64,000 bases of DNA from NCBI GenBank assembly GCA_934373635.1, contig CAKROZ010000001.1, positions 1 through 64,000 on the forward strand, in the 5' to 3' direction. This DNA comes from an uncultured Eubacteriales bacterium (GTDB lineage Bacteria; Bacillota; Clostridia; Oscillospirales; CAG-272). Shown one piece after another: positions 44,340 to 54,500 of the stretch; positions within the stretch are counted from its first letter, which is position 1; each line of letters begins with the position of its first letter. Below the pieces are notes generated by a model. It made no database searches. It was not told where the DNA came from and saw only the letters and a list, made by a program, of their open reading frames with translations. Made by a program: the position numbers and the translations under genes.

Positions 44340-44897
44340 ATGGCAAATACGTTAGAAACCATTGAAAGCAAAATGAGAGAGGCGGCAGAGGAGCTCTGCA
44401 CTGCGGCGAAGCTCCGCGCGGGAGATATTGTCGTTATCGGTTGCTCGACGAGCGAGGTGCTCGGTCACGCGGTCGGCAGCTTTTCTTCCCCCGAGGTCGC
44501 CGAGGTGCTCTATCGGGCGCTTGCCTCCGCCTTCGACCCAAAGGGCATTTTCCTCGCGGCACAGTGCTGTGAGCACCTGAACCGCGCGATCATTGTCGAA
44601 CGCGCCGCGGTGCACGATCTCGACGCACGGGTAAACGTCGTCCCACAGCCGAAGGCGGGCGGCTCTTTTGCCACGGCGGCATATCACGCCTTCCGTGAGC
44701 CGGTTGTGCTCGAGGAGATTGCGGCAGACGCGGGGCTCGATATCGGCGGCACGCTCATCGGGATGCACCTTCGCCGCGTCGCCGTTCCCCTGCGCCTTTC
44801 GGTGACGCACATCGGGGAGGCAATTCTCCTCGCCGCACGAACCCGCCCGAAGTATATCGGCGGTGCCCGCGCGGTCTATGACGAATCGCTCGGTTGA
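44340..44897 (+). CDS. TIGR01440/UPF0340 family protein (YwlG-like)
   Basis: 185 residues from ATG 44340. Family features: VIGCSTSEVLGHAVGSFSS, AAQCCEHLNRAIIVE, VVPQPKAGGSFATAAY and ARTRPKYIGGARAVYDE. The cysteine-histidine stretch CCEH is conserved in the family. No biochemical function is established. Soluble, cytoplasmic. Confidence 0.88.
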   Translation: MANTLETIESKMREAAEELCTAAKLRAGDIVVIGCSTSEVLGHAVGSFSSPEVAEVLYRALASAFDPKGIFLAAQCCEHLNRAIIVERAAVHDLDARVNVVPQPKAGGSFATAAYHAFREPVVLEEIAADAGLDIGGTLIGMHLRRVAVPLRLSVTHIGEAILLAARTRPKYIGGARAVYDESLG

Positions 44898-44934
44898 TCC
44901 CGTGCGCCCGCTTCGTGCTTCTCTTTTTGCACAT

Positions 44935-44969
44935 CTCGGGAAACGCAAGGCTTTCTTAATGGTAAGAAC
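44935..44969 (+). repeat. Direct repeat, left copy, flanking the HNH fragment
   Basis: CTCGGGAAACGCAAGGCTTTC matches ACTCGGAAAACGCAAGGCTTCC at 45851-45872 with few differences, continuing as TTAA and A-rich text. Each copy is followed at once by a terminator-like hairpin. Confidence 0.6.
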
Positions 44970-45009
44970 GAAAAAGGCATGACCGCGGATCTCAAACATG
45001 CTTTTTCGG
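44968..45009 (+). terminator. Hairpin behind the TIGR01440 gene
   Basis: CGAAAAAGGCATG pairs with CATGCTTTTTCG, one bulge, around a roughly 16-base loop. Confidence 0.5.
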
Positions 45010-45021
45010 AAACATTCCCCG

Positions 45022-45795
45022 CAGAAATATGACTTCATGATTTATATTTGCGAAGGCAATGAATCGGAAAAACTGGAATGGTTCAGGGTTGTCAACATTG
45101 CGGGGGAAAAACTGACAGAACAGGAGCTACGCAATTCCGTGTATACCGGAGCATGGCTTTCCGATGCAAAAAGATATTTTTCAAAACGCAACTGCGCCGC
45201 AAAGGGACTTTCCGATAAATATATTACCGGCGATCCGAATCGACAGGAGCTTTTGGAAAAGGCATTGAAAGGAATTTGCGAGGCGCAGGGACTAAAAGAA
45301 GTCACCGAGTACATGGCGAAACACAAATCGGATGCCGATGCAGACGAATTATGGCAGTATTATCAAGATGTGATTCACTGGGTTCAAAAGATATTTCCAC
45401 AGTACTATCCTGATATGAAGGGATTGGACTGGTGTCACCTCTATAATGTTTACAGTAAGAATACCTATAATGCTTCTACCATGAAAGCCGAAGTAAAAAA
45501 TCTCCATGAAGATGAGGATGTGCAGAGGTCCAAAGGTATTTATCAGTTTCTCCTTTGCAAAGATAGTGACCCCTTTGCCGGTAGATTGTTAAATCTGCGG
45601 GCGTTTGATAACCGGGACAAATCGGCAGCTTACAGTAGGCAGAATGGTATCTGTCCTATCTGCAAACAACACTTTGAGTATGCAGAAATGGAAGGGGATC
45701 ATATTAAGCCTTGGAGTAAAGGCGGGCATACAACGCCGGATAACTGCCAGATGCTTTGCAAAGATTACAACGGTAAGAAAACAGATAAATATTGA
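45022..45795 (+). pseudogene. DUF262/HNH endonuclease, 5' truncated
   Basis: About 257 codons of a larger protein. The visible part starts at KYDFMIYICEGNESEKLEWF, the middle of a DUF262 (ParB-like) domain, and continues through VNIAGEKLTEQELRNSVYTG. It ends with an HNH nuclease motif: CPICKQHF, DHIKPWSKGGHTTPDNCQ, CKDYNGKKT. The N-terminal half with the DGQQR motif of these GmrSD-like defence proteins is absent, and the nearest ATG (44998) lies in unrelated hairpin sequence. The HNH ligands themselves are intact. Probably a dead remnant of a defence gene brought in as a short insert. Confidence 0.8.
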
Positions 45796-45850
45796 TTTCG
45801 GATTGCTTTGACATGATGGAATCGGTAGCACCGGACGCTTCTTGTCGTGC

Positions 45851-45886
45851 ACTCGGAAAACGCAAGGCTTCCTTAAAGATAAAAAC
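45851..45886 (+). repeat. Direct repeat, right copy, flanking the HNH fragment
   Basis: Counterpart of 44935-44969; both carry the identical ACGCAAGGCTT core followed by a TTAA-containing stretch. Confidence 0.6.
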
Positions 45887-45933
45887 TCGGAAGGAGGGCG
45901 ACCCGCGAGCGGGACACCCTCCTTCCGAGTTTT
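45881..45933. terminator. Terminator between the HNH fragment and the transducer-family gene
   Basis: AAAACTCGGAAGGAGGG pairs perfectly with CCCTCCTTCCGAGTTTT; usable in both directions. Confidence 0.85.
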
Positions 45934-45961
45934 CGGGATCGACGTTTTTTGACGGCGAACA

Positions 45962-46327
45962 TCAATACGCGATGGTCGTCATCAGGGCGTATTCCGCCTG
46001 CGAGACGTCGAGGCGGGACGCCTGCACTACGATCGGGCGGTCGGATTCCACCGCGACGGCGTAGGGAACTTTGCGAGGGATGGATTCGCCCTCGTCGTTT
46101 TTCAGACGGTCGAGGCGGATATGGTGCGTCCGCTCGTTTTCGCAGGTTGCACGGAAGCCGCGCATCGGCGCGCGATCCTCAAAATACAGCGTCAGGGAAA
46201 TGTGTGCCGTCTCACCCGAAAGGTTCAGGACGCAGACCGCCTCGTGCGAGACGAATTCTCCTTTCGCCGTGTCGCTCATGTAGCCGTCGGGGATGAGCCA
46301 GTGTGTTTTGCCGTTCATTTCGTTCAT
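45962..46327 (-). CDS. Sensory-rhodopsin-transducer family protein (PF07100-like)
   Basis: 121 residues, ATG 46327 behind GGAG. A compact all-beta protein: THWLIPDGYM, SHEAVCVLN, HISLTLYFEDRAPMRGF, and VVQASRLDVSQAEYALMTT. These match the Anabaena sensory rhodopsin transducer family. No rhodopsin gene is present here; most bacterial members have none and are thought to bind small molecules or carbohydrates. Stand-alone gene with its own promoter; role unknown. Confidence 0.85.
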   Translation of the reverse strand: MNEMNGKTHWLIPDGYMSDTAKGEFVSHEAVCVLNLSGETAHISLTLYFEDRAPMRGFRATCENERTHHIRLDRLKNDEGESIPRKVPYAVAVESDRPIVVQASRLDVSQAEYALMTTIAY

Positions 46328-46374
46328 AATGATCTCCGTTCCGCCACCCGAAGGCAGCCTTGTTTTCTACCGAA

Positions 46375-46403
46375 AGTATAGCATATCGCGCTGGAAAAGT
46401 CAA
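46375..46403 (-). promoter_or_regulatory. Promoter of the transducer-family gene
   Basis: Minus strand TTGACT, 17 bases, TATACT, ending about 48 bases before the start codon. Confidence 0.7.
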
Positions 46404-46736
46404 GAAAAATCGTGCCGCACAGGCTCTCTTTCCCATCCCCGAATGTCCGCATATCCCCTCTCGCACATCCGCATATTGCACTCCCGCAAGCATCGATCAA
46501 ATTCCGTCCTCACTTTCGCGCGCCGCGCCCCCGCAAGCATCGATCACCGCCCGCCGCTCTCGCGCACTTTTGCGCGCCGCACTCCGCGAGATTTGTTCAC
46601 CTCCCGCAACTCGCCCCCGTCCCCGTGCCTTCACGCACCATGCTCCCGTGAGCGCCGCCCTTTTGCCGCAAATCTCCGAGCATCGCAAAGACCGCCGATT
46701 TCCCTTGCGAAAAGTTTGTAAAAGCCCGTTTTCCCC
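46404..46736. other. C-rich gap with short repeats
   Basis: No gene is recognised. CCCGCAAGCATCGATCA occurs twice (46483-46499 and 46530-46546), and CGCGCGCC-like and CCGCATAT-like words recur, giving a loosely tandem pattern of about 47-50 bases. On the minus strand the region is G-rich. Confidence 0.5.
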
Positions 46737-46765
46737 TTGCAAATTCGCGAAAAATATGATAGAAT
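46737..46765 (+). promoter_or_regulatory. Promoter of the ACT-domain/DUF711 pair
   Basis: TTGCAA, 17 bases, TAGAAT, about 29 bases before the first start codon. Confidence 0.6.
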
Positions 46766-46793
46766 AGATGAAAGAAAAAACAAGGAGGACGAT

Positions 46794-47063
46794 ATGAAAG
46801 CGGTCGTTACGGTCATCGGACGGGATAAGGTCGGCATCATTGCCATGGCAAGCGGGGAGTGCGCGAAATTCGGCGTGAACATTCTCGACATCAGTCAGAC
46901 GGTCATGAAGGAATATTTTTCGATGATTATGCTCGTGGAGCTTGACGGGCTGAAGATGGATTTTGCCGCCTTTGCGGAGGAATTCCGCAAGATCGGAGAA
47001 GCGGCAGGGGTGGATATCCGCGTTATGCATGAGGATATCTTCAACTCCATGCACCGCATCTGA
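46794..47063 (+). CDS. ACT-domain protein (UPF0237)
   Basis: 89 residues, ATG 46794 behind AAGGAGG. A single ACT domain: AVVTVIGRDKVGIIAMASGE, VNILDISQTVMKEYFSMIM. ACT domains usually bind amino acids. In Firmicutes this small protein is regularly found directly upstream of the DUF711 gene, as here (10-base gap), and the two probably work together. Function is not established. Confidence 0.9.
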   Translation: MKAVVTVIGRDKVGIIAMASGECAKFGVNILDISQTVMKEYFSMIMLVELDGLKMDFAAFAEEFRKIGEAAGVDIRVMHEDIFNSMHRI

Positions 47064-47073
47064 CGGAGGGAAT

Positions 47074-48432
47074 ATGATTAACGTACAGGACATTCTTGAA
47101 ACGGTGAAGATGATCCGCGAGGAAAATCTCGATATCCGCACGGTGACGATGGGCATCTCCCTTTTCGATTGCATCTCGGACGATCCCGATCGGCTCGAGG
47201 CGAAGATCTACGATAAGATCACGACCAAGGCAAAGGATCTGGTCCGCGTCGCCGAAGAGCTTGAGCGCACCTACGGGATCCCGATCGTCAATAAGCGCAT
47301 CTCGGTCACTCCGATCTCCTATGTCGGCGCCGATCTCCCGCGCGAAAATTACGTTCGCCTTGCCAAAACGCTCGAGCGCGCGGCATGCACCCTCGGCGTC
47401 AACTTCATCGGCGGCTTTTCCGCGCATGTGCAGAAGGGGATGACCCGCGGCGCGGAGAATCTGCTCGCCGCCATTCCCGAGGCGCTCACCGTCACCGAGC
47501 ATATCTGCTCTTCGGTGAACGTCGCCACCACCAAGGCGGGCATCAATATGGACGCCGTTGCCCGCATGGGGCAGATCGTCAAGGAGACCGCGCACCTCAC
47601 CGCCGACCGCGATTCTCTCGGCTGTGCAAAGCTCGTGGTCTTTGCCAACATGCCCGAGGATAACCCCTTTATGGCGGGCGCCGTCCACGGCATCGGAGAA
47701 CCCGATACCGTCATCAATGTCGGCGTCAGCGGGCCGGGCGTCGTCGCCGCCGCGATCCGCGAGGCGGGGGATTGCGATTTTTCCACCCTCGCCGATACCA
47801 TCAAGAAGATCGCCTTCAAGATCACGAGAGTCGGTCAGCTTATCGCCGCCGAGGCGGCGTCGAAACTCGGCGTCCCCTACGGGATCGTCGACCTCTCGCT
47901 CGCTCCCACCCCCGCGGCGGGAGATTCGGTCGCCGAGATTCTTGAAAACATGGGACTCGGCATGACGGGCACACATGGCACCACCGCCGCTCTCGCACTT
48001 CTCAATGACGCGGTGAAAAAGGGAGGCGTGATGGCGTCGAGCCATGTCGGCGGACTCTCGGGTGCCTTCATCCCCGTCTCGGAGGACAGGGGAATGATCG
48101 CCGCCGCACGCGAGGGCGTTCTCACACTCGAAAAACTCGAGGCAATGACCGCCGTCTGCTCGGTCGGGCTCGATATGATCGCCATCCCGGGACGGACGAG
48201 CGCCGAGACGATCTCGGGCATCATCGCCGACGAGATCGCCATCGGCGTCATCAACAACAAGACCACCGCCGTCCGCGTGATCCCCGTCGAGGGGAAGGAC
48301 GTCGGCGATACGGCAGAGTTCGGCGGACTCCTCGGCTATGCGCCGATCATGCCCGTGAAGGATGCGGGCTGTGACGCCTTCATTCACCGCGGCGGACGGA
48401 TTCCCGCGCCGATCCATTCTCTGCGAAATTAA
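47074..48432 (+). CDS. PFL/DUF711 (UPF0210) family protein
   Basis: 452 residues, GGAGGG before ATG 47074. Recognised by IRTVTMGISLFDC, GGFSAHVQKGMTRG, NVATTKAGINMDAV, SVDLSLAPTP-like stretch and GRTSAETISGIIADE. The family is structurally related to glycyl-radical enzymes but lacks the glycyl-radical motif; its reaction is unknown. Paired with the upstream ACT-domain gene, which may be a regulatory subunit. Full length. Confidence 0.92.
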   Translation: MINVQDILETVKMIREENLDIRTVTMGISLFDCISDDPDRLEAKIYDKITTKAKDLVRVAEELERTYGIPIVNKRISVTPISYVGADLPRENYVRLAKTLERAACTLGVNFIGGFSAHVQKGMTRGAENLLAAIPEALTVTEHICSSVNVATTKAGINMDAVARMGQIVKETAHLTADRDSLGCAKLVVFANMPEDNPFMAGAVHGIGEPDTVINVGVSGPGVVAAAIREAGDCDFSTLADTIKKIAFKITRVGQLIAAEAASKLGVPYGIVDLSLAPTPAAGDSVAEILENMGLGMTGTHGTTAALALLNDAVKKGGVMASSHVGGLSGAFIPVSEDRGMIAAAREGVLTLEKLEAMTAVCSVGLDMIAIPGRTSAETISGIIADEIAIGVINNKTTAVRVIPVEGKDVGDTAEFGGLLGYAPIMPVKDAGCDAFIHRGGRIPAPIHSLRN

Positions 48433-48502
48433 AAACATCCGAATCTCTCATTGTATGAGAAATTCTTCGGACTCATTCAAAAAAGATATCGCAAATCCCG
48501 AT

Positions 48503-48560
48503 AAAAAGAACGAAAAAGGAATGTTATGTTGACATTTTTCCTTCTTCGTTCTTTCTTTTT
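48503..48560 (+). terminator. Terminator behind the DUF711 gene
   Basis: AAAGAACGAA-AAAGGAA pairs with TTTTTCC-TTCTTCGTTCTTT and is followed by CTTTTT. Confidence 0.75.
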
Positions 48561-48671
48561 CGGGGGAACACGGCAAAAAACGACCGCCCGCGTCCGACAG
48601 ATTTTTCTTCCGTCCCCAATTATAATAGAGAAAAAACGGGAGATCACTCCCGATCGGAAAGGAACGGTTCC

Positions 48672-51080
48672 ATGGACGCAAACAAAAAAAGCGATCGCCG
48701 GAAGGGAGGGCTTCTTGACGGATTGCGCGAATCCTTCAGGGGAGGGTTTTCTTCGAGACGCGGGGACACCGAGGCGCTTGTGCGCGACGTTGCCGTGTTC
48801 TTGATCGCCTTTGTTCTCGCGCGACGGCATTTTGTGTTCGGAGCGTATCCCTTCGCGCTCGCGATGATCGCGGTATTGCCGTGCGAGGTCTTCATCGCCC
48901 TTCTCGGCGGCGCCGTCGGCGCGTTGACGCTCGGGGCGGAGGGCGCGGTGTACGCCCTCGTTTTTGCGGTGCTCGTCGTGCTTCGCATCGTGATCTCGGG
49001 CACGGGACGGGGAGAAGGGGAGGCGAAGGCGCGCCCCTTCTCGGAGAATGTCCTGCTCCGCATGTCCTCCGCGGTCATCGCGGGCTTTATCACGGCGGTG
49101 TATGCCCTGCTTCTCGAAGGATTTTCTCTTCGCACGCTCGCCTACGGGCTGACGATGGTCCTGACCCCCGGGGTGCTCACCGTCGTTCTCTCGGGACTCT
49201 TCGGCGCGGGGATCCACGCGCGGGAGTTCATCTTCGGACGCACCGAGTATTTCACGGGCAAGAGAAAGGGGAGCCGTGCCGCCTACGACCTCCGGTTCTT
49301 TCAAGTCTCCTTCCTCACGCTCTCCTTCCTGCTCGCCTTTTCGCTGTCCGCCTATGAGCTGTTCGGCGTTTCGCTTGCCTATGTGTTCGTCGGTGCGCTG
49401 ACCCTCTTTGTCGCGAAGCGCTTCGGCGCTCTCCGCGCGATGGCGGTCGGCTTCTTTTCCACCCTCGGCGTCTCGGGACTCGGGGCGGTGGCGTTTGCTC
49501 TCGCGGGGCTTTGTGCGGGCTTCCTCTTTCCCCTCGGCATCGGGTACGCCCTGCTCGGCGGCGGCGTCCTCCTCTCGGCGTGGGGCGCGTATCAGGGGGG
49601 GCTCACGGGCTTTCTCTCCCTCTTTCCCGAGTACGCGATCGCCTCGCTTCTTGCATTCCCCCTTCTCCGAAAGCTCACGACCGAGAAAAAGCCCGAGGAG
49701 GTCGCAAGCGTCTCGAAGAACGCGACCGATATGGTCGGCACGATGGCGCTCTCCTACCGCGCGAAAAAAACGCGCGGGCTGGATACCCTCGGCGAGGCAT
49801 TTTCCTCTCTCGCCCCCCTGATCCGCAAGCTCGGGGAAGCGGACGGAAAGCCGACGGTCGAAGAATATAAGAACCTCTGCATCGAATGTGCGGACGTCTA
49901 TTGCAGGACTTGCAGCGGCTACGCGGTCTGCCTCTCGCAGAGCCACCGCCCCTTTGCCGACAGTGCCGACACGTTAGCACATAAGCTTGTCGCGGGGGAG
50001 AAAATCTCGGTGGATGACCTCGGCGGCACGCTCGGCTTCTGTCAGCAGGAGGGGAGGATTCTCGAATCCATCCGCTCCGCCGCCGCGAATCTCGCCGAGG
50101 AAAAGTTCAGGAACCGCAAGACCGAGAGCGTCTCCGACGTCTGCGAGCTGGTGTCCAAAATGATGAACGAAGCCCGCCGCCGCGACGAGGAGGAGCAGGC
50201 GATGGACGAGCCTCTCTCCGAGACGCTCGGACGCGCCTTTGCCGAGAACGGTTTCCCCGACGGCGTGATCCGCGCGTTCGGAAAACGGCGCAAATATATC
50301 CTCGCCGCGGGCGAGGATAAGGACGGGACGAAGATCACCTCGCCCGCTCTGCGTGACGCGCTCGAGGAGAGCAGTGAAGAAAAGCTCTCTGCCCCCGAAT
50401 ACTACCGCAAGGATTCCATGGTGCTGATGGAATGTCACGCCGCGCCGAAGTATCGCGTCGAGTATGCCGTCTCCGCGGTCGCGAAGGAGAATACCGACAT
50501 CTCGGGCGACAGCGTCAAATGCTTTACCGAGGACGACCGCTTTTATGCCATCCTCTCGGACGGCATGGGAACGGGGGAGAGCGCACACACCACCTCCGCC
50601 TTCTCGACCGAATTTCTCGCCCGCACGGCGGACGCGGGGTGCAGCGGGGACACCTCTCTGCATCTGCTGAACCATGTCATCCGCGAGCGGAGCGAGGAGT
50701 GCTCGACCACCGTCGACCTCTTCTCCTTCGACCTCGTGGACGGGGAAGCGAAGTTTTATAAAAGCGGCGCCGCCCCCTCCTACGTCAAGCGCGGGAATTC
50801 CATCTTCCGCGTCCGCTCGCAGACGGTGCCCCTCGGGCTTCTCCGCCGCGTCGATGCGGAACGCATCCGCGTCGAGGTCTCCTTTGACGATTACGTGATT
50901 CTCCTGTCCGACGGCATCAGTCAGTCGCCCGAGGACGCGCCGTGGCTCCTCGAGCTTCTGAACAAGCCCGCGAAGCGGGACATCAAAGCCTACGCCGATA
51001 CCATCCTCGCCACCGCGGTGAAGTACAACGCCCGCCGCGACGACATGAGTGTCGTAGTCTTGCACATTCTCGCGGCGTGA
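48672..51080 (+). CDS. spoIIE: Stage II sporulation protein E (membrane PP2C phosphatase)
   Basis: 802 residues, AAAGGAAC before ATG 48672. Ten or so N-terminal membrane helices (about 35-330), a central cysteine-containing regulatory region with CADVYCRTCSGYAVC, and a C-terminal PP2C phosphatase domain (about 570-800) with LSDGMGTGESAHTTS and LLSDGISQSPED holding the metal aspartates. It dephosphorylates SpoIIAA in the forespore and so activates sigma F, and helps the asymmetric septum. Its presence indicates an endospore former. Length is normal. Confidence 0.95.
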   Translation: MDANKKSDRRKGGLLDGLRESFRGGFSSRRGDTEALVRDVAVFLIAFVLARRHFVFGAYPFALAMIAVLPCEVFIALLGGAVGALTLGAEGAVYALVFAVLVVLRIVISGTGRGEGEAKARPFSENVLLRMSSAVIAGFITAVYALLLEGFSLRTLAYGLTMVLTPGVLTVVLSGLFGAGIHAREFIFGRTEYFTGKRKGSRAAYDLRFFQVSFLTLSFLLAFSLSAYELFGVSLAYVFVGALTLFVAKRFGALRAMAVGFFSTLGVSGLGAVAFALAGLCAGFLFPLGIGYALLGGGVLLSAWGAYQGGLTGFLSLFPEYAIASLLAFPLLRKLTTEKKPEEVASVSKNATDMVGTMALSYRAKKTRGLDTLGEAFSSLAPLIRKLGEADGKPTVEEYKNLCIECADVYCRTCSGYAVCLSQSHRPFADSADTLAHKLVAGEKISVDDLGGTLGFCQQEGRILESIRSAAANLAEEKFRNRKTESVSDVCELVSKMMNEARRRDEEEQAMDEPLSETLGRAFAENGFPDGVIRAFGKRRKYILAAGEDKDGTKITSPALRDALEESSEEKLSAPEYYRKDSMVLMECHAAPKYRVEYAVSAVAKENTDISGDSVKCFTEDDRFYAILSDGMGTGESAHTTSAFSTEFLARTADAGCSGDTSLHLLNHVIRERSEECSTTVDLFSFDLVDGEAKFYKSGAAPSYVKRGNSIFRVRSQTVPLGLLRRVDAERIRVEVSFDDYVILLSDGISQSPEDAPWLLELLNKPAKRDIKAYADTILATAVKYNARRDDMSVVVLHILAA

Positions 51081-51234
51081 TCCGTTGCACGGATGAAAAT
51101 CGCCTTGTAAAACGATCGCAGAGCAGAAAGCCCCCGATAGCTTCGCTCTGATTCCTTGACCTTTCCTCCTTGACCGCCGCCCCGGAACAAAGCCGCCATC
51201 TTTCTCCCCGTTTTGTCTTTCGGTGAAAAAGCAC

Positions 51235-51263
51235 TTGACAAATTCCCGTCTTCGGTATATAAT
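51235..51263 (+). promoter_or_regulatory. Promoter of the T-box-ileS unit
   Basis: TTGACA, 17 bases, TATAAT. The stretch 51081-51234 between spoIIE and this promoter holds nothing recognisable. Confidence 0.85.
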
Positions 51264-51269
51264 AGACGC

Positions 51270-51510
51270 ATAAGAAAGACGAAGACGAAGAGAGTAGCCG
51301 AGCCGTGACGGGCACAGAGAGTCGGAGAGGATGAGAACCGATGCCGTCGCCTTGCGCGAAGATCACTTCCGAGTCGCGCCCCCGAAACGACAGTAAGGGA
51401 CGACGGCAGTCCACCGTAAGCGGACACATATTGATAGATATGGTAAATAGGTGGTTAGCAAAATGCGTACATTTTGCCCTGTTCCTGTCGGGACGGGGCT
51501 TTTTGTTTTG
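51270..51510 (+). promoter_or_regulatory. T-box leader, isoleucine-specific
   Basis: Upstream of ileS, a ~240-base leader with T-box elements. AGAGAGTCGG lies in stem I. The specifier is ATC (51362-51364), set in GAAGATCACTTCCGAG. The antiterminator T-box word is GGTGGTTAGC near 51450, whose TGGT can pair with the tRNA ACCA end. A terminator GCCCTGTTCC/GGGACGGGGC with T5 follows (51476-51505). Uncharged tRNA-Ile would favour read-through into ileS. Confidence 0.85.
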
Positions 51511-51522
51511 GAGGAAACAAAC

Positions 51523-54500
51523 ATGCAGGAAATCTATGGAAAAGTATCGACGAACCTCGATTTCGTGAAACGGGAAGGGGAAACGCGTGCCTTTTGGGAG
51601 CGGGAGGATATCTTCGGTAAGAGCCTGAAGATCCGCGAGGGCGCGCCTGAATTTACCTTCTACGACGGCCCCCCCACCGCGAACGGAAAGCCGCACATCG
51701 GTCACGTCCTGACACGGGTCATCAAGGATCTGATTCCTCGTTATCAGACCATGAAGGGGCGGCATGTCCTCCGCAAGGCGGGATGGGACACGCACGGTCT
51801 GCCCGTCGAGCTGGAGGTGGAGAAAAAGCTCGGCATCGACGGCAAGGATCAGATTGAAAGCTACGGGCTTGAGCCTTTTATCGCCCATTGCAAGGAGTCG
51901 GTGTGGAAATACAAGAGTATGTGGGAGGACTTCTCCGCGAAGGTCGGCTTCTTCGTCGACATGGAGCATCCTTACGTCACCTATACCAACGATTTTATCG
52001 AGTCGGAATGGTGGGCGCTCAAACAGATCTTCGACCGCGGACTTCTCTATAAGGGCTTCAAGATCGTGCCCTATTGCCCCCGTTGCGGCACCCCGCTCTC
52101 CTCTCACGAGGTCGCGCAGGGCTATAAGACGGTGAAGGAGCGCTCCGCCATCGTCCGCTTCCGCGCCAAGGGAGAGGACGCCTACTTCCTCGCGTGGACG
52201 ACCACGCCGTGGACCCTCCCCTCGAACGTCGCGCTCTGCGTCAACCCGAAGGACACCTACTGCAAGGTGAAGGCGGCGGACGGCTATACCTATTATATGG
52301 CGAAGGCATTGCTCGACCGTGTGCTCGGACACCTTGGAGAGGAGGGGACCCCCGCCTACGAGATCCTTGAGGAGATGCCCGGCTCCGCGCTCGAATACCG
52401 CGAGTATGAGCCTCTCTTCGAATGTACGGGGAAGGAAGCCGCAAAGCAGAAGAAAAAGGCGCACTTCGTCACCGCCGACGGCTACGTCACCATGACCGAC
52501 GGTACGGGCATCGTACACATCGCCCCCGCCTTCGGTGAGGACGACAGCCGCGTCGGCAGAAAATACGACCTCCCCTTCGTCCAGTTTGTGGACGGCAAGG
52601 GCGATCTCACCGCCGAGACCCCCTATGCGGGCGTTTTCGTCAAGAAGGCAGACCCGTTGGTTCTCGCCGACCTCGAAAAGGAAGGGAAGCTCTTCGCCGC
52701 GCCGAAATTCGAGCACGACTACCCGCACTGCTGGCGCTGCGGCACCCCCCTCATCTATTACGCCCGCGACACGTGGTTCATCCGCATGACCGAGGTGCGC
52801 GAGCATCTGATCCGCAACAACAATACCGTCAACTGGATCCCCGAAAACATCGGCAAGGGCCGCTTCGGCGACTGGCTCGAGAACGTGCAGGACTGGGGTC
52901 TTTCGCGCAACCGCTATTGGGGAACGCCCCTGAATATCTGGGAGTGCTCCTGCGGACACCGCCATGCGATCGGCTCGATCGAAGAGCTTCGCCGCATGTC
53001 GAAGAACTGCCCCGAGGACATCGAACTGCACCGCCCCTTCATCGATGCCGTGACCGTTACCTGCCCCGCGTGCGGCGGGGAGATGCACCGCGTCCCCGAG
53101 GTCATCGACTGTTGGTTCGACTCGGGCTCCATGCCCTTTGCCCAGTGGCACTATCCGTTTGAGAACCGCGACGTGTTCGAGAAGGAATTTCCCGCCGACT
53201 TCATCAGCGAGGGCGTCGACCAGACGCGCGGATGGTTCTATTCTCTGATGGCGATCTCCACCCTGATCTTCGATAAAGCGCCCTATAAGAACGTCCTCGT
53301 TCTCGGGCACGTCCTCGACAAGGACGGACAGAAAATGTCGAAGTCGAAGGGCAACGCCGTCGACCCCTTCGAGGCGCTCGATAAATACGGCGCCGACGCC
53401 ATCCGTTGGTACTTCTATTCCAATTCCGCCCCGTGGCTCCCGAACCGTTTTTACGGCGACGCGGTCGTCGAAGGGCAGAGGAAGTTTATGGGTACTCTTT
53501 GGAACACCTATGCTTTCTACGTCCTGTATGCGAACATCGACGGCTTCGATCCCACGAAGTACAGCTTCGAGGAGAAGAGCCTCTCGGTCATGGACAAGTG
53601 GATCCTCTCGAAGATGAACTCCGCCATCCGTGCCGTGGACGAGGATCTCGCCGCCTATAAGATCACCGAGGCGACCCGCGTGCTCGAGGAGCTTGTCGAC
53701 GACCTCTCGAACTGGTACGTCCGCCGCAGCCGCGAGCGCTATTGGGGCAAGGACATGACCGAGGATAAGATCAACGCCTACCTCACCCTTTATACCGTTC
53801 TCGTCAATACGGCGAAGATCGCCGCTCCCTTCATCCCCTTCATGGCGGAGGACATCTACCGCAACCTTGTCCTCTCGGTCGATAAGAGCGCGCCGATCTC
53901 GGTGCACCTGACCGATTTCCCGACCGCGGACGAAGGACGCATCGACAAGGCGCTCGAAGAGAACATGGACGAGGTGATCGGCATCGTCACCCTCGGCAGA
54001 GCCTGCCGCAACGCCGCCGCCATCAAGAACCGTCAGCCGATCGCGAAAATGTATATCAAGGCGGAGAAGACCCCCGACGCCTCCTTCCTCCCCGTGATCG
54101 CGGAGGAGCTGAACGTCAAGGAGGTGGAGCCGACCGATAACGTCCGCGCCTTCACAACCTATACCTTCAAGCCGCAGCTTCGCACCGTCGGCCCGAAGTA
54201 CGGAAAGCACCTCGGCGCGATCCGCGCCTACCTCTCGTCGCTCGACGGCAATGCCGCCATGGACGAGCTCGAGAGGGACGGACACCTTTCCTTCACCGAC
54301 GGGGACAGCGAGATCCTTCTGACGCGCGACGATCTGCTGATCGAGATGAGCGAGAGCGGAAACTTCGAGTCCATGAGCGATAAGGGCGTGACCGTCGTGC
54401 TCGATAAGACTCTCACCCCCGCCCTCATCGAGGAGGGCAACGTCCGTGAGATCATCTCGAAGGTGCAGACCATGCGTAAGGACTCGGGCTTCGAGGTCAC

